8,522 nucleotides of DNA, taken from the NCBI RefSeq assembly GCF_039812505.1, contig NZ_JBDIAQ010000149.1, positions 1 to 8,522 of the forward strand, written 5' to 3'. The DNA comes from Intrasporangium_A sp039812505 (GTDB lineage Bacteria > Actinomycetota > Actinomycetes > Actinomycetales > Dermatophilaceae). Positions 1-5,941 of the stretch are shown piece by piece; position 1 is the first letter of the stretch; each line of letters opens with the position of its first letter. The translations under genes and the position numbers were made by a program. Below the pieces are notes generated by a model, which worked only from the letters and a program-made list of their open reading frames with translations, was not told the DNA's origin and did no database searches.

Positions 1-680
1 GCGTCGGTCGGCTTACGACGGCGCCTACGACGTCTCGGTCGCCCCTCCCAATAGCGTTCTCGCCACCGGTCGAACTGAACGACCAGGATCGTCGTCAGCG
101 TCGCTCCGACTGCGCCCACCCCGACCGCGACGCGTCCGCGACTGCCACCGACGTAGGCGATGACCGGGTCGGCCGGTGACACGAGGGATGTGATCCGCAT
201 CGTCGGCGCGATCCCCAGGGCGTCCTGACGCTGCTCGAGGATCTCGGTCAACCGTGCCTTGATGCGCTGCGCCTCGGCCCCGACCTGCTCGGCGGTCGGG
301 CCGACCACCTGCACGTCGATGTTCGGCGTCGTGAAGAGCGGCACCCACTGGCTTCCGTTATTGGGCGTACGAACTCGGCTGCCGTCGCGGACCCCTTCGC
401 CATAGAGGGTGGTGTCCGCGGAGGCGAGCAGAGGCTCGCGATAGCCCTCGTTGTAGTCGGTCACGATGAGGCCCGCCATCTGGGCCATGCCATAGTGCGG
501 ATCCTCGATCTGGTTCGGATAGACCTCGCTCCGGGGGGCCAGCAGGACGAAGCTGTACCGGACGAAGTACACGCCGGGCTGATGGGTTGCGACGTACAGC
601 GCTGCCACCGTCACCAGGGCGCCAAGGAGCATGAGATACCACCGGCGGAGTAGCACCAGAAGCAGGTCGCGCGATGTCAT
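1..680 (-). CDS. Wzz-like polysaccharide chain-length determinant / co-polymerase, partial (3' end beyond window)
   Basis: About 226 codons are visible, reading leftward and still open at the window edge. The N-terminus has a short cytoplasmic segment with LLRRWYL, then a membrane helix (about residues 12-31), an extracytoplasmic domain of about 140 residues, and a second membrane helix (about 185-205). This helix-domain-helix plan is that of Wzz/YveK-type co-polymerases, which act with a Wzy polymerase in the inner membrane to set chain length. After the second helix comes a very basic cytoplasmic tail (a run of Arg/Lys around GRPRRRRRRKP). No kinase motifs are visible before the edge. The ATG at 680 is chosen because the transmembrane N-terminus begins there and a purine-rich GAAGAG lies just upstream. 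The gene diverges from a homologous gene starting at 864, sharing RRWYL, a related domain end and the second helix. The family assignment rests on topology and on similarity to that neighbour rather than on a strong catalytic motif, since the family has none. Confidence 0.8.
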   Translation of the reverse strand, partial: MTSRDLLLVLLRRWYLMLLGALVTVAALYVATHQPGVYFVRYSFVLLAPRSEVYPNQIEDPHYGMAQMAGLIVTDYNEGYREPLLASADTTLYGEGVRDGSRVRTPNNGSQWVPLFTTPNIDVQVVGPTAEQVGAEAQRIKARLTEILEQRQDALGIAPTMRITSLVSPADPVIAYVGGSRGRVAVGVGAVGATLTTILVVQFDRWRERYWEGRPRRRRRRRKPTD

Positions 681-743
681 CTACTCTTCGTCTCGTCCTC
701 GTCGTCTCGTCGGGGCCAACCCAGACTCCCGGTCGGTCTCATG

Positions 744-772
744 CTGACACCAACTGGGTCGGAGGATGTCAA
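744..772 (-). promoter_or_regulatory. Candidate sigma-70-type promoter for the leftward Wzz-like gene
   Basis: On the minus strand, a perfect TTGACA preceded by a run of T lies at 772-767. At 17-bp spacing the -10 position reads TGTCAG (749-744), which matches only half of TATAAT. It would give a leader of roughly 60 nt before the start at 680. The -35 is good and the -10 is weak, so this is a tentative call. Confidence 0.3.
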
Positions 773-845
773 AAACCCGAGATCCCTCCGGTTGGCTATG
801 GCACGATCGAGGTGTCACCCGGGCAGAGGGGCCGGGTGCGACGCC

Positions 846-855
846 AAGGGGAAGG
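846..855 (+). promoter_or_regulatory. Ribosome binding site that fixes the start of the Wzz-like gene at 864
   Basis: The purine run AAGGGGAAGG ends 8 nt before the ATG at 864. No comparable site precedes the in-frame ATG at 741. It therefore decides in favour of the shorter protein. Confidence 0.6.
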
Positions 856-863
856 CAGGCTCG

Positions 864-1775
864 ATGGAGCTCAATCCGTTCTGGGCTGCACTGGTGCGGC
901 GCTGGTATCTCACCATCGCAGGGGTAGCGATCGCGCTTGCCTTGACGGGGCTCATGGTCGTCAAGATCGGCCCGACGTACCAGGCCGAGGGAACGATGCT
1001 CCTCTTCCCGCCTACGACGACGACCAAGAGTCAGGGTCAGATGGAGACCCAGGGGAACCCCTATCTCATGCTGGGCGGGCTGACCCAGGCCCGCGACGTG
1101 CTCATCCGGGCCTTCGACGCTCAGGACGCACAAGAGCAGTTCGCCGACCAGGCGCCCACCGCGACGTACAAGCTGACCCCAGACTTCACGACGAGCGGGC
1201 CGCTGATCATCGTCGACGTCGAGGCGCCCACGCCCGAGGCGGCGGTGAGCGGCCTGAAGACCGTGATGGAGATGATCCCGGCCCGGCTTGAGTCGCTCCA
1301 GACCGGGCTCGACATCGAGCAGTCCGCCTACATCACTGCGAAGAAGCTCACCGCAGACGCTATACCGGAGATCGTGCGCAGCGGCCAGATGAGGGCCGGC
1401 ATCATCGCCGCCGCCGTCAGCTTGGCCCTGATGCTCTTCTTGGTCGGTCTGATCGACGGGCTGCTCACCGCCCGGGCGGCACGAGGGTCACGCGGGGCAA
1501 GACATGCCCGTCAGAAGCGCGCGAAGGGCGGTCCCGAGACGAACCCGCCTGCCCAACCGGAACCGCCAGGTGAACCACACCCTGACTCGCCGGTGGCGGT
1601 CACCCCGTCGGCCCCGCCATCGGCCGCACAACAGCCGGCACGGATACCGAGCGTGCCCAAAGGCGCCCGCCGCAGCGACCGGTCATCGTCCTCGTCCAAG
1701 GTCGCCGCGCCGGCAGCGGCACAACCGGAGACACGGAACGAGCGGGAGCCGATGATGTCCGCCTCGACGAGATGA
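864..1775 (+). CDS. Wzz-like chain-length determinant with long Pro/Ser/Ala-rich cytoplasmic tail
   Basis: The 303-residue protein has an N-terminal LVRRWYL followed by a membrane helix (about 15-34), an extracytoplasmic domain (about 35-176), and a second helix (about 178-201). A tail of about 100 residues follows, rich in Pro, Ala, Ser and basic residues (about 202-303), and is probably disordered in the cytoplasm. The topology is that of Wzz/Wzc N-terminal-type polysaccharide co-polymerases, which set polymer length with a Wzy partner. No Walker A or tyrosine-kinase domain is present, so any kinase would be encoded separately. The start at 864 is preferred over the in-frame ATG at 741: AAGGGGAAGG lies 8 nt upstream, and the membrane-protein N-terminus matches that of the divergent paralogue ending at 680. 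The stop overlaps the start of the polymerase gene by ATGA (1772-1775), implying coupled translation. The Pro-rich stretches near helix 2 that are usual in Wzz are poorly conserved here. Confidence 0.8.
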   Translation: MELNPFWAALVRRWYLTIAGVAIALALTGLMVVKIGPTYQAEGTMLLFPPTTTTKSQGQMETQGNPYLMLGGLTQARDVLIRAFDAQDAQEQFADQAPTATYKLTPDFTTSGPLIIVDVEAPTPEAAVSGLKTVMEMIPARLESLQTGLDIEQSAYITAKKLTADAIPEIVRSGQMRAGIIAAAVSLALMLFLVGLIDGLLTARAARGSRGARHARQKRAKGGPETNPPAQPEPPGEPHPDSPVAVTPSAPPSAAQQPARIPSVPKGARRSDRSSSSSKVAAPAAAQPETRNEREPMMSASTR

Positions 1776-3133
1776 GCTCACACGTCGGTCCCACTCGTGG
1801 GCCGGACGCGGTCAGCATCCTGACGGTGTACCTGTGCGTCCTGCTGGCGATCCCCGCCCCGATGGTGGTTGCGCCCCTCGGCACGGCCGGCTCTCCCGCC
1901 ACGATCCTCGCCATGGCCGCGTTCTGCTGGTGGCTCTGGTTTCACCTGCACCGGGACGAGCCGGTGGTCACTGGTCGGCAATCGGTTCGGGCGGCAATGC
2001 TCGGGTGGCTGCTGATCATGCTCGTCGTCTACGCGCATGCGATGGCCGGACCGATGGTCTCGGACGAGATCAGCCCGGCCGACAGCGGGATGCTCCGCCT
2101 CGTCGCGATGGCCGGGATCGTCCTGGTTGCGAACGACGGTATCCCGACCCTGGAGCGCCACCAAACCATCGCCAGGCGCCTCGTCATCGGCGTCGGGATC
2201 GTGGCCATCCTCGGCATCGTCCAGCTCGCCACGAAGCGCCTGTGGGTCGACGAGATCAAGATCCCCGGGCTCACATCGGGCGCGTCCGGGTGGGAGCTCG
2301 CGACGCGCAGCGGCTTGGCTCGGCCCAGCGGCACGGCCACCCATCCCATCGAGTACGGCATGGTGCTCACGACCGTGCTGCCTCTCGCCATGGCCTTTGC
2401 TCGGTCCGTGCCGACGAGACGCTGGCTCTTCCGGCTGCTGCTCGGCGCGATCGGGATGATGGTGATGGTCGTCATCTCACGGTCGGCGATGATCTGCGCA
2501 GCCGTCGGCATCGTGGTCATGGTTCTCTCCTGGCCGCTGATGGCCAAGCTGCGATCCCTGCTCTTCGTCGCCGCCATGGCGGCAGTGGTGTTCCTCACCG
2601 TGCCCGGCGTGCTGGGGACCATCACGAACCTGTTCACCGGGATCCGCAACGACTCCAGCGTCGAGTCCCGTACCGGTAGCTACGACATCGCCTTCGAGTT
2701 CGTCAGCCGGAGCCCAGTAATTGGGCGAGGCTTCGGGACCTTCCTGCCCAAGTACTGGATCCTCGACAACGGCTACCTCGGTCTCTTGATCGAGGGCGGG
2801 GTGCTCGGCCTGGCCGGGTTGCTCGTCCTTATCACTGCGGCGGCGACCGTTGCCCATCGAGCCACTCGGCTGGCAAAGAGCGAGTTCGAGGCCGACATTG
2901 CACGAGCGCTCGTTGCCGGAGTGGTGGCCGGAGCCGCAGGACTGGCCTTCTTCGACACGTTCGCCTTCCCGCAGTCCGCTGGAGTCTTCTTCCTACTCAT
3001 CGGGATGTCGGGGGCGCTCTGGCGCCTCTCTCGCGACAGGGACCGAGCCGAGGCGGGGACGAATCGAGAACAAGTATCGGGCCGGGCGGACGCCGCCAGG
3101 CAGGCCGACAGGCGGTTGGGGGCATCCACATGA
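1772..3133 (+). CDS. O-antigen ligase / Wzy-type polysaccharide polymerase family membrane protein
   Basis: The 453-residue, very hydrophobic protein has about ten to twelve predicted membrane helices, starting near residues 15-37 and continuing at about 43-57, 73-92, 106-120, 135-152, 195-210, 218-235, 239-255, 261-281, 333-361, 376-395 and 401-416. Between the late helices is a periplasmic-type loop (about 282-332) with SRTGSYDIAFEF followed by SPVIGRGFGTF and DNGYLGLLIEGG. This block is characteristic of the Wzy_C/O-antigen ligase domain, where conserved Arg and Gly residues handle lipid-linked glycans. The family either polymerises undecaprenyl-linked repeats or ligates glycan to an acceptor. 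In an apparently Gram-positive locus with Wzz-like partners, polymerase is the more likely role. The start is set by the ATGA overlap with the upstream gene. Its own stop overlaps the next start in the same way. The C-terminal tail (about 420-453) is hydrophilic and charged. Confidence 0.85.
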   Translation: MSSHVGPTRGPDAVSILTVYLCVLLAIPAPMVVAPLGTAGSPATILAMAAFCWWLWFHLHRDEPVVTGRQSVRAAMLGWLLIMLVVYAHAMAGPMVSDEISPADSGMLRLVAMAGIVLVANDGIPTLERHQTIARRLVIGVGIVAILGIVQLATKRLWVDEIKIPGLTSGASGWELATRSGLARPSGTATHPIEYGMVLTTVLPLAMAFARSVPTRRWLFRLLLGAIGMMVMVVISRSAMICAAVGIVVMVLSWPLMAKLRSLLFVAAMAAVVFLTVPGVLGTITNLFTGIRNDSSVESRTGSYDIAFEFVSRSPVIGRGFGTFLPKYWILDNGYLGLLIEGGVLGLAGLLVLITAAATVAHRATRLAKSEFEADIARALVAGVVAGAAGLAFFDTFAFPQSAGVFFLLIGMSGALWRLSRDRDRAEAGTNREQVSGRADAARQADRRLGAST

Positions 3134-4104
3134 ACGGGTCACGGACCGAGGAACGATCCGAGTACCTCGCGGCACATGACATCGAAGAGGCACAGTGCGA
3201 CTCCGTGGCGGTCGTGGTAGTCCTCTACAACAGTGAGTCGCTCATCCCCGGACTGGTCGAGTCCCTGGACGAAGGACTGGCAGGGCTGTCCTGGCACCTG
3301 GTCGTGGTCGACAACGCCTCAACGGACGGAGGCCCTGATCTGCTTCGGAGGCTGGCTCCCGAGGCGACCGTCGTCGAGACCGGATGCAACGCTGGCTATG
3401 CCGCCGGGATCAACGCCGGCGTCGCGGCTGCGCCCCCGCACACCGCGGTCTTGATCCTCAACCCTGACGTGCGCCTGACTCCTGGTTGCGTCGCGGAGCT
3501 GCTCCGGGCCACCCGGGAGCCGGGCGTGGGGATAGCTGTCCCACGGCTGGTCGATGCTGAGGGCGAGCTGATCCTGTCCATGCGTCGGGAACCCACGCTC
3601 AGGCGGGCGCTCGCCGACGCGTTCCTCGGGGCCAGCCGGGTCGGGCAGTATCCGGCCCTTGGCGAGGTGGTCACGAGTCCGCAGGCTTACGACGTCGAGA
3701 CCGACACCGACTGGGCCGAGGGCTCGACCCAGCTCGTGAGCGCGGACTGCTGGGCCACGTGCGGACCTTGGGACGAGTCGTTCTTCCTGTATTCGGAGGA
3801 GACCGAGTTCAACCTGCGCGCCCGCGATGCCGGCTTCGCGACCCGGTACGTCCCGACAGCACGGGCCGTGCACCTCGAGGGTGGGTCAGGCGCCTCGCCG
3901 GGCCTGCGCGCCATGATGGCGGTCAACCGGGTGCGGCTCTTCAGGAGGCGGAATGGCAGGGTGCGCGGTGCGGCCTACTGGTCCCTGGTCCTGCTGCGCG
4001 AAGTGAGCCGGGCTGCAATCGGCGACCGTGGCAGCCGCCCCACCGTGCGAGCCCTGACCAGCCCTCGTCGCCTCCGCGACACGCCCGGTCCCCACTGGCT
4101 CTAA
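3130..4104 (+). CDS. GT2 family glycosyltransferase, rhamnosyltransferase-like
   Basis: The 324-residue protein carries a GT-A fold of the GT2 family. It has VVVVLYNSE at about 28-36 (nucleotide-sugar binding strand) and VVVDNASTDGG at about 58-68. NPDV at 111-114 is the DXD-equivalent metal and donor site. DESFFLYSEETEFNLRARDAGF lies at about 215-236, with the acidic residues expected to include the catalytic base, and HLEGGS at about 248-253. This pattern matches the WbbL/rhamnosyltransferase-like branch, which adds a sugar from a dTDP- or UDP-donor to a lipid-linked acceptor at the cytoplasmic face. The sugar cannot be told from sequence. No membrane helix is obvious, though the basic C-terminal third (about 265-310) could bind membrane. 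Translation is coupled to the polymerase gene by ATGA at 3130-3133. It is the last gene of the operon and faces the deacetylase gene across 50 nt. Confidence 0.88.
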   Translation: MNGSRTEERSEYLAAHDIEEAQCDSVAVVVVLYNSESLIPGLVESLDEGLAGLSWHLVVVDNASTDGGPDLLRRLAPEATVVETGCNAGYAAGINAGVAAAPPHTAVLILNPDVRLTPGCVAELLRATREPGVGIAVPRLVDAEGELILSMRREPTLRRALADAFLGASRVGQYPALGEVVTSPQAYDVETDTDWAEGSTQLVSADCWATCGPWDESFFLYSEETEFNLRARDAGFATRYVPTARAVHLEGGSGASPGLRAMMAVNRVRLFRRRNGRVRGAAYWSLVLLREVSRAAIGDRGSRPTVRALTSPRRLRDTPGPHWL

Positions 4105-4127
4105 CGGGGGTCCACCCGCAGGGGACC
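4087..4127. repeat. Inverted repeat in the convergent gene junction (possible weak terminator)
   Basis: GGTCCCC (4087-4093) is the exact complement of GGGGACC (4121-4127), with a 27-nt loop that contains the stop codon of the upstream glycosyltransferase. A smaller alternative stem, GGTCC/GGACC, lies within it. No U-tract follows closely, so this is not a textbook intrinsic terminator. It sits where two converging operons need separation (4105-4154 is the whole gap). Confidence 0.25.
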
Positions 4128-4154
4128 AGTCGTCGTTTGCTGGCCTTCAGCCTC

Positions 4155-4823
4155 TCACCGAAGCCGTTTGGCCACGCCGACAGCCTCGCGCTTGAGCCGT
4201 TCCACACGACCGGGCGTGCGGAGCACACTCGTGCGGACCGAGTCGATGGTGTCGTCCTGACGGATGCTGTAGCGCGGCTGGAGCCATGACCCCGCCCGCG
4301 CCCGACGCCGGTCGCTGGTGTGCACGGCCCCATAGCCAAGCTCCTTGAGGGCTCGCAGGACCGTGCGGTCGTACTGGCCCATCGGCAGTGCGGCCTGCTG
4401 CACTGCGGTTCCAGAGACCTCACCGAGGCGCTCGCGGGCCTCCACGAGCTCGCGATGACGTGTCGCGGCGTCCATTCCACGCCAGGATCGATGATCCATC
4501 CCGTGGGTCCCGATCGTCATGCCGTGATCACGCAGGCGCCGCACGTCATCGGGCGAGAGGCTGCCCTCGGACCCGAGCCGACCGGCCAGGACGAAGAAGG
4601 TGGCAGTCATCCCGCGTCGTGACAGGCCCGCCAGGGCGATGTCGACGTCGGAGCTGTTGCCGTCGTCGAAGCTGATCCGCACATCGGACCGTCCGCCGAC
4701 CTCGTCGAGGATCTGCTCGTAGAGATCCGGCGAGATCCAGTACCGGTCCTCACCCGGCTCGAGCGGACGGTACGGGGCACCGATGCCATGGAAGCAGATG
4801 TTGACGAGCGAGGACCGGCTCAT
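4155..4823 (-). CDS. Polysaccharide deacetylase (CE4 / NodB-like), no visible export signal
   Basis: The 222-residue protein has a NodB-type fold. Motif 1 is ISFDDG (Asp53 as probable base, Asp54 as metal ligand). Motif 2 is THGMDH (His107 and His111 as metal ligands). Motif 3 is LPMGQYD (about 146-152), where the usual RxPxG arginine is replaced; PgaB-like members also lack that Arg. A clear LxH motif 5 near the C-terminus is not apparent. These enzymes remove N- or O-acetyl groups from sugars using a divalent metal. I see no signal peptide or membrane helix, so the substrate may be a cytoplasmic lipid-linked sugar. The start at 4823 is chosen because the ATGA at 4823-4820 overlaps the stop of the upstream glycosyltransferase, the same arrangement as in the neighbouring operon, and because the domain begins right after it (NICFHGIG). 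A longer in-frame start at 4916 would add 31 residues of low-complexity sequence that overlap the upstream gene. Confidence 0.85.
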   Translation of the reverse strand: MSRSSLVNICFHGIGAPYRPLEPGEDRYWISPDLYEQILDEVGGRSDVRISFDDGNSSDVDIALAGLSRRGMTATFFVLAGRLGSEGSLSPDDVRRLRDHGMTIGTHGMDHRSWRGMDAATRHRELVEARERLGEVSGTAVQQAALPMGQYDRTVLRALKELGYGAVHTSDRRRARAGSWLQPRYSIRQDDTIDSVRTSVLRTPGRVERLKREAVGVAKRLR

Positions 4824-5752
4824 CGAACCGGCCTCGTCCGGGAGCGCTGTGACACCGTAGGTGGTGACGGCTCGGGTGGTGACGGCTCGGCGCGGGTGGA
4901 CTCGTCCCGCTGCCACGTGGTGTCATCCTCCGGCGACCGCCTGGCGAGCAGTGCGGCGGCCAAGGTGATGACCGCGTAGACAGCGCCCGCGGGTGCGAGC
5001 CGAGGATCGCGCAGCACGACGTCCCGGAGCCAGGAGAGCCGATCCGCGGATCGGACGTGCACGTCGAGCTGCCGCCCGTCGCCGGCGCGGCGCATGGCGG
5101 CGTTCCCACGGCGGACCCGGGTGAGGCGCCTGACGAGGTCACGAGTGGTATAAGGGGTGGCGACGGTCGTCACGACCGCGTCGACCACGACCTTCTCCTG
5201 GTCCGAGAAGAGCGAGTCGAGGAAGAGGTCGTCAGCCACCATGTCGGGGAAGCGGTCGAAGCGCTGCCTCGCCTGGTCCGAGAGAGTGATCGCCCCGCGC
5301 CCGAACAGGGCGTGGTCGAAGGCGGGCAACCGCCTGCTGATCGTGAAGTAGGCCCGCACCGGCCATGGCCGGCCGGTGAGGTCGAGTTCGCGTCGGGGTG
5401 CCGCCGCCAGACCCACCTGAGCGCCGCCGCCGACCTGTTGCCCGCCCACGGAGAGCCTGTAGACGAGCGCGCGGACATCGGCTGCGCTCACGACCATGTC
5501 GGCATCGAGGTAGAGCCGTGGGAACCCGACCGCGACATCGTCGCCCGCGTTGAGCGCAGCCGGCTTGCTAGCCCGATCGATCTCGACGACCCGAACGGGC
5601 CGGGCCGACGCGACCGAGGCGGTGGTGTCGGTACAGCCGTTCGGGACGACGGTGATGTCGAGCTCACCCGGCTGCGCATCGGCCAGCAGGGCGTCGAGGC
5701 ACCGACCGATCACGCTGGCCTCGTTGTGGGCGGCGATGACGACACTCGTCAT
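4820..5752 (-). CDS. GT2 family glycosyltransferase with C-terminal membrane helix
   Basis: The 310-residue protein opens directly with the GT2 strand VVIAAHNEASVIGRCLDALL (about 4-23). VVPNGCTDTT (35-44), SKPAALNAG (62-70) and LDADMVV (82-88, the DXD metal site) follow. FPDMVADDLFLDSLF (168-182) supplies the probable catalytic acid/base region, and RRLTRVRRGNAAM (208-220) resembles the (Q/R)xxRW-type acceptor element. A hydrophobic segment at about 252-270 should anchor it at the inner membrane. The tail (about 271-310) is Pro/Glu/Ser-rich and carries two EPSPP units encoded by a 15-bp tandem repeat. It probably transfers a sugar to a lipid-linked intermediate; the donor is unknown. The start at 5752 is the ATG immediately before the GT2 strand. 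No good ribosome binding site precedes it, so it may be leaderless or weakly translated. It overlaps the deacetylase start by 4 bp, so the two form a leftward operon. Confidence 0.85.
   Translation of the reverse strand: MTSVVIAAHNEASVIGRCLDALLADAQPGELDITVVPNGCTDTTASVASARPVRVVEIDRASKPAALNAGDDVAVGFPRLYLDADMVVSAADVRALVYRLSVGGQQVGGGAQVGLAAAPRRELDLTGRPWPVRAYFTISRRLPAFDHALFGRGAITLSDQARQRFDRFPDMVADDLFLDSLFSDQEKVVVDAVVTTVATPYTTRDLVRRLTRVRRGNAAMRRAGDGRQLDVHVRSADRLSWLRDVVLRDPRLAPAGAVYAVITLAAALLARRSPEDDTTWQRDESTRAEPSPPEPSPPTVSQRSRTRPVR
4861..4890. repeat. Perfect 15-bp tandem duplication in the glycosyltransferase tail
   Basis: GTGGTGACGGCTCGG occurs twice head to tail (4861-4875 and 4876-4890), in frame with the leftward glycosyltransferase, and encodes EPSPP twice. 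The unit is a multiple of three, so copy-number change would lengthen or shorten the linker without a frameshift. Confidence 0.9.
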
Positions 5753-5762
5753 GACACGCAGC

Positions 5763-5798
5763 AGTGTGTAGGGACAGAACAGTGTGGACGGACAGAAC
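5763..5798. repeat. 18-bp imperfect tandem repeat, possible operator
   Basis: AGTGTGTAGGGACAGAAC (5763-5780) is followed immediately by AGTGTGGACGGACAGAAC (5781-5798), identical at 16 of 18 positions. The repeat ends about 10 nt upstream of the leftward glycosyltransferase start, a position where a bound protein would block transcription or translation initiation. Regulatory function is inferred. Confidence 0.7.
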
Positions 5799-5922
5799 AC
5801 AGCACAGGCCGACACCTCGATCGCACTAGGGTGGGCCGCAATGGCGACGGACCCAAGGCAACCGTAGGTGAACCCGGTGCGCCGGGGAGCAGGTTCGCAG
5901 AACCTCGGACCTCGGGTCATTA

Positions 5923-5940
5923 CGTGACGTACCGTGACGT
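5923..5940 (+). repeat. Two CGTGACGT direct repeats one helical turn apart
   Basis: CGTGACGT occurs at 5923-5930 and 5933-5940, a 10-bp period. Each copy is part of a near-palindrome: TACGTGACGTA at 5921-5931 and TGACGTCA at 5935-5942, the second ending on the A of the GNAT ATG. Same-face spacing fits a protein binding site, but could be chance in this composition. Confidence 0.55.
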
Positions 5941-5941
5941 C

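Larger units (their letters stand above)
681..863. promoter_or_regulatory. Divergent intergenic region between the two Wzz-like genes
   Basis: These 183 bases lie between the two divergent starts, so promoters for both directions should be here. Reading leftward there is a purine-rich leader (GACGAGACG occurring twice, at 689-697 and 703-711 on the complementary strand) just before the 680 start. A consensus-like TTGACA occurs on the minus strand at 772-767. For the rightward gene, a strong ribosome binding site (AAGGGGAAGG, 846-855) sits 8 nt before the ATG at 864. I could not identify a convincing rightward -35/-10 pair. The frame of the rightward gene is open up to an ATG at 741, but that extension has no membrane-protein character and no ribosome binding site. 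Confidence 0.55.
5753..5941. promoter_or_regulatory. Repeat-rich divergent region between GT2 and GNAT genes
   Basis: These 189 bases separate two divergent transcription units and should carry both promoters. Directly upstream of the leftward glycosyltransferase is an 18-bp imperfect tandem repeat (5763-5798). Near the GNAT start are a 7-bp tandem ACCTCGG (5902-5915) and two copies of CGTGACGT spaced 10 bp apart (5923-5930, 5933-5940). Possible -10-like TAGGGT (5827-5832) has no matching -35, so I do not call a promoter position. Confidence 0.5.

Noticed and set aside
741..863. Longer start (ATG 741) for the rightward Wzz-like gene
   Set aside because: There is no ribosome binding site, the extension is hydrophilic, and a strong site precedes 864 where the paralogue-like N-terminus begins.
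1778..2344. Minus-strand open frames opposite the polymerase gene (also 2029-2649 and 2477-2857)
   Set aside because: They are antisense to a clear multi-helix membrane protein, with Arg/Asp/Gly/His-rich or low-complexity translations and no recognisable domain.
5827..5832. TAGGGT as a -10 element for the GNAT unit
   Set aside because: No -35-like hexamer occurs at 16-18 bp upstream, and such hexamers are frequent by chance.
5057..5941. About 295 codons of open frame upstream of and continuous with the GNAT gene
   Set aside because: It is antisense to the GT2 glycosyltransferase, has low-complexity composition, and no family features appear until after 5942.
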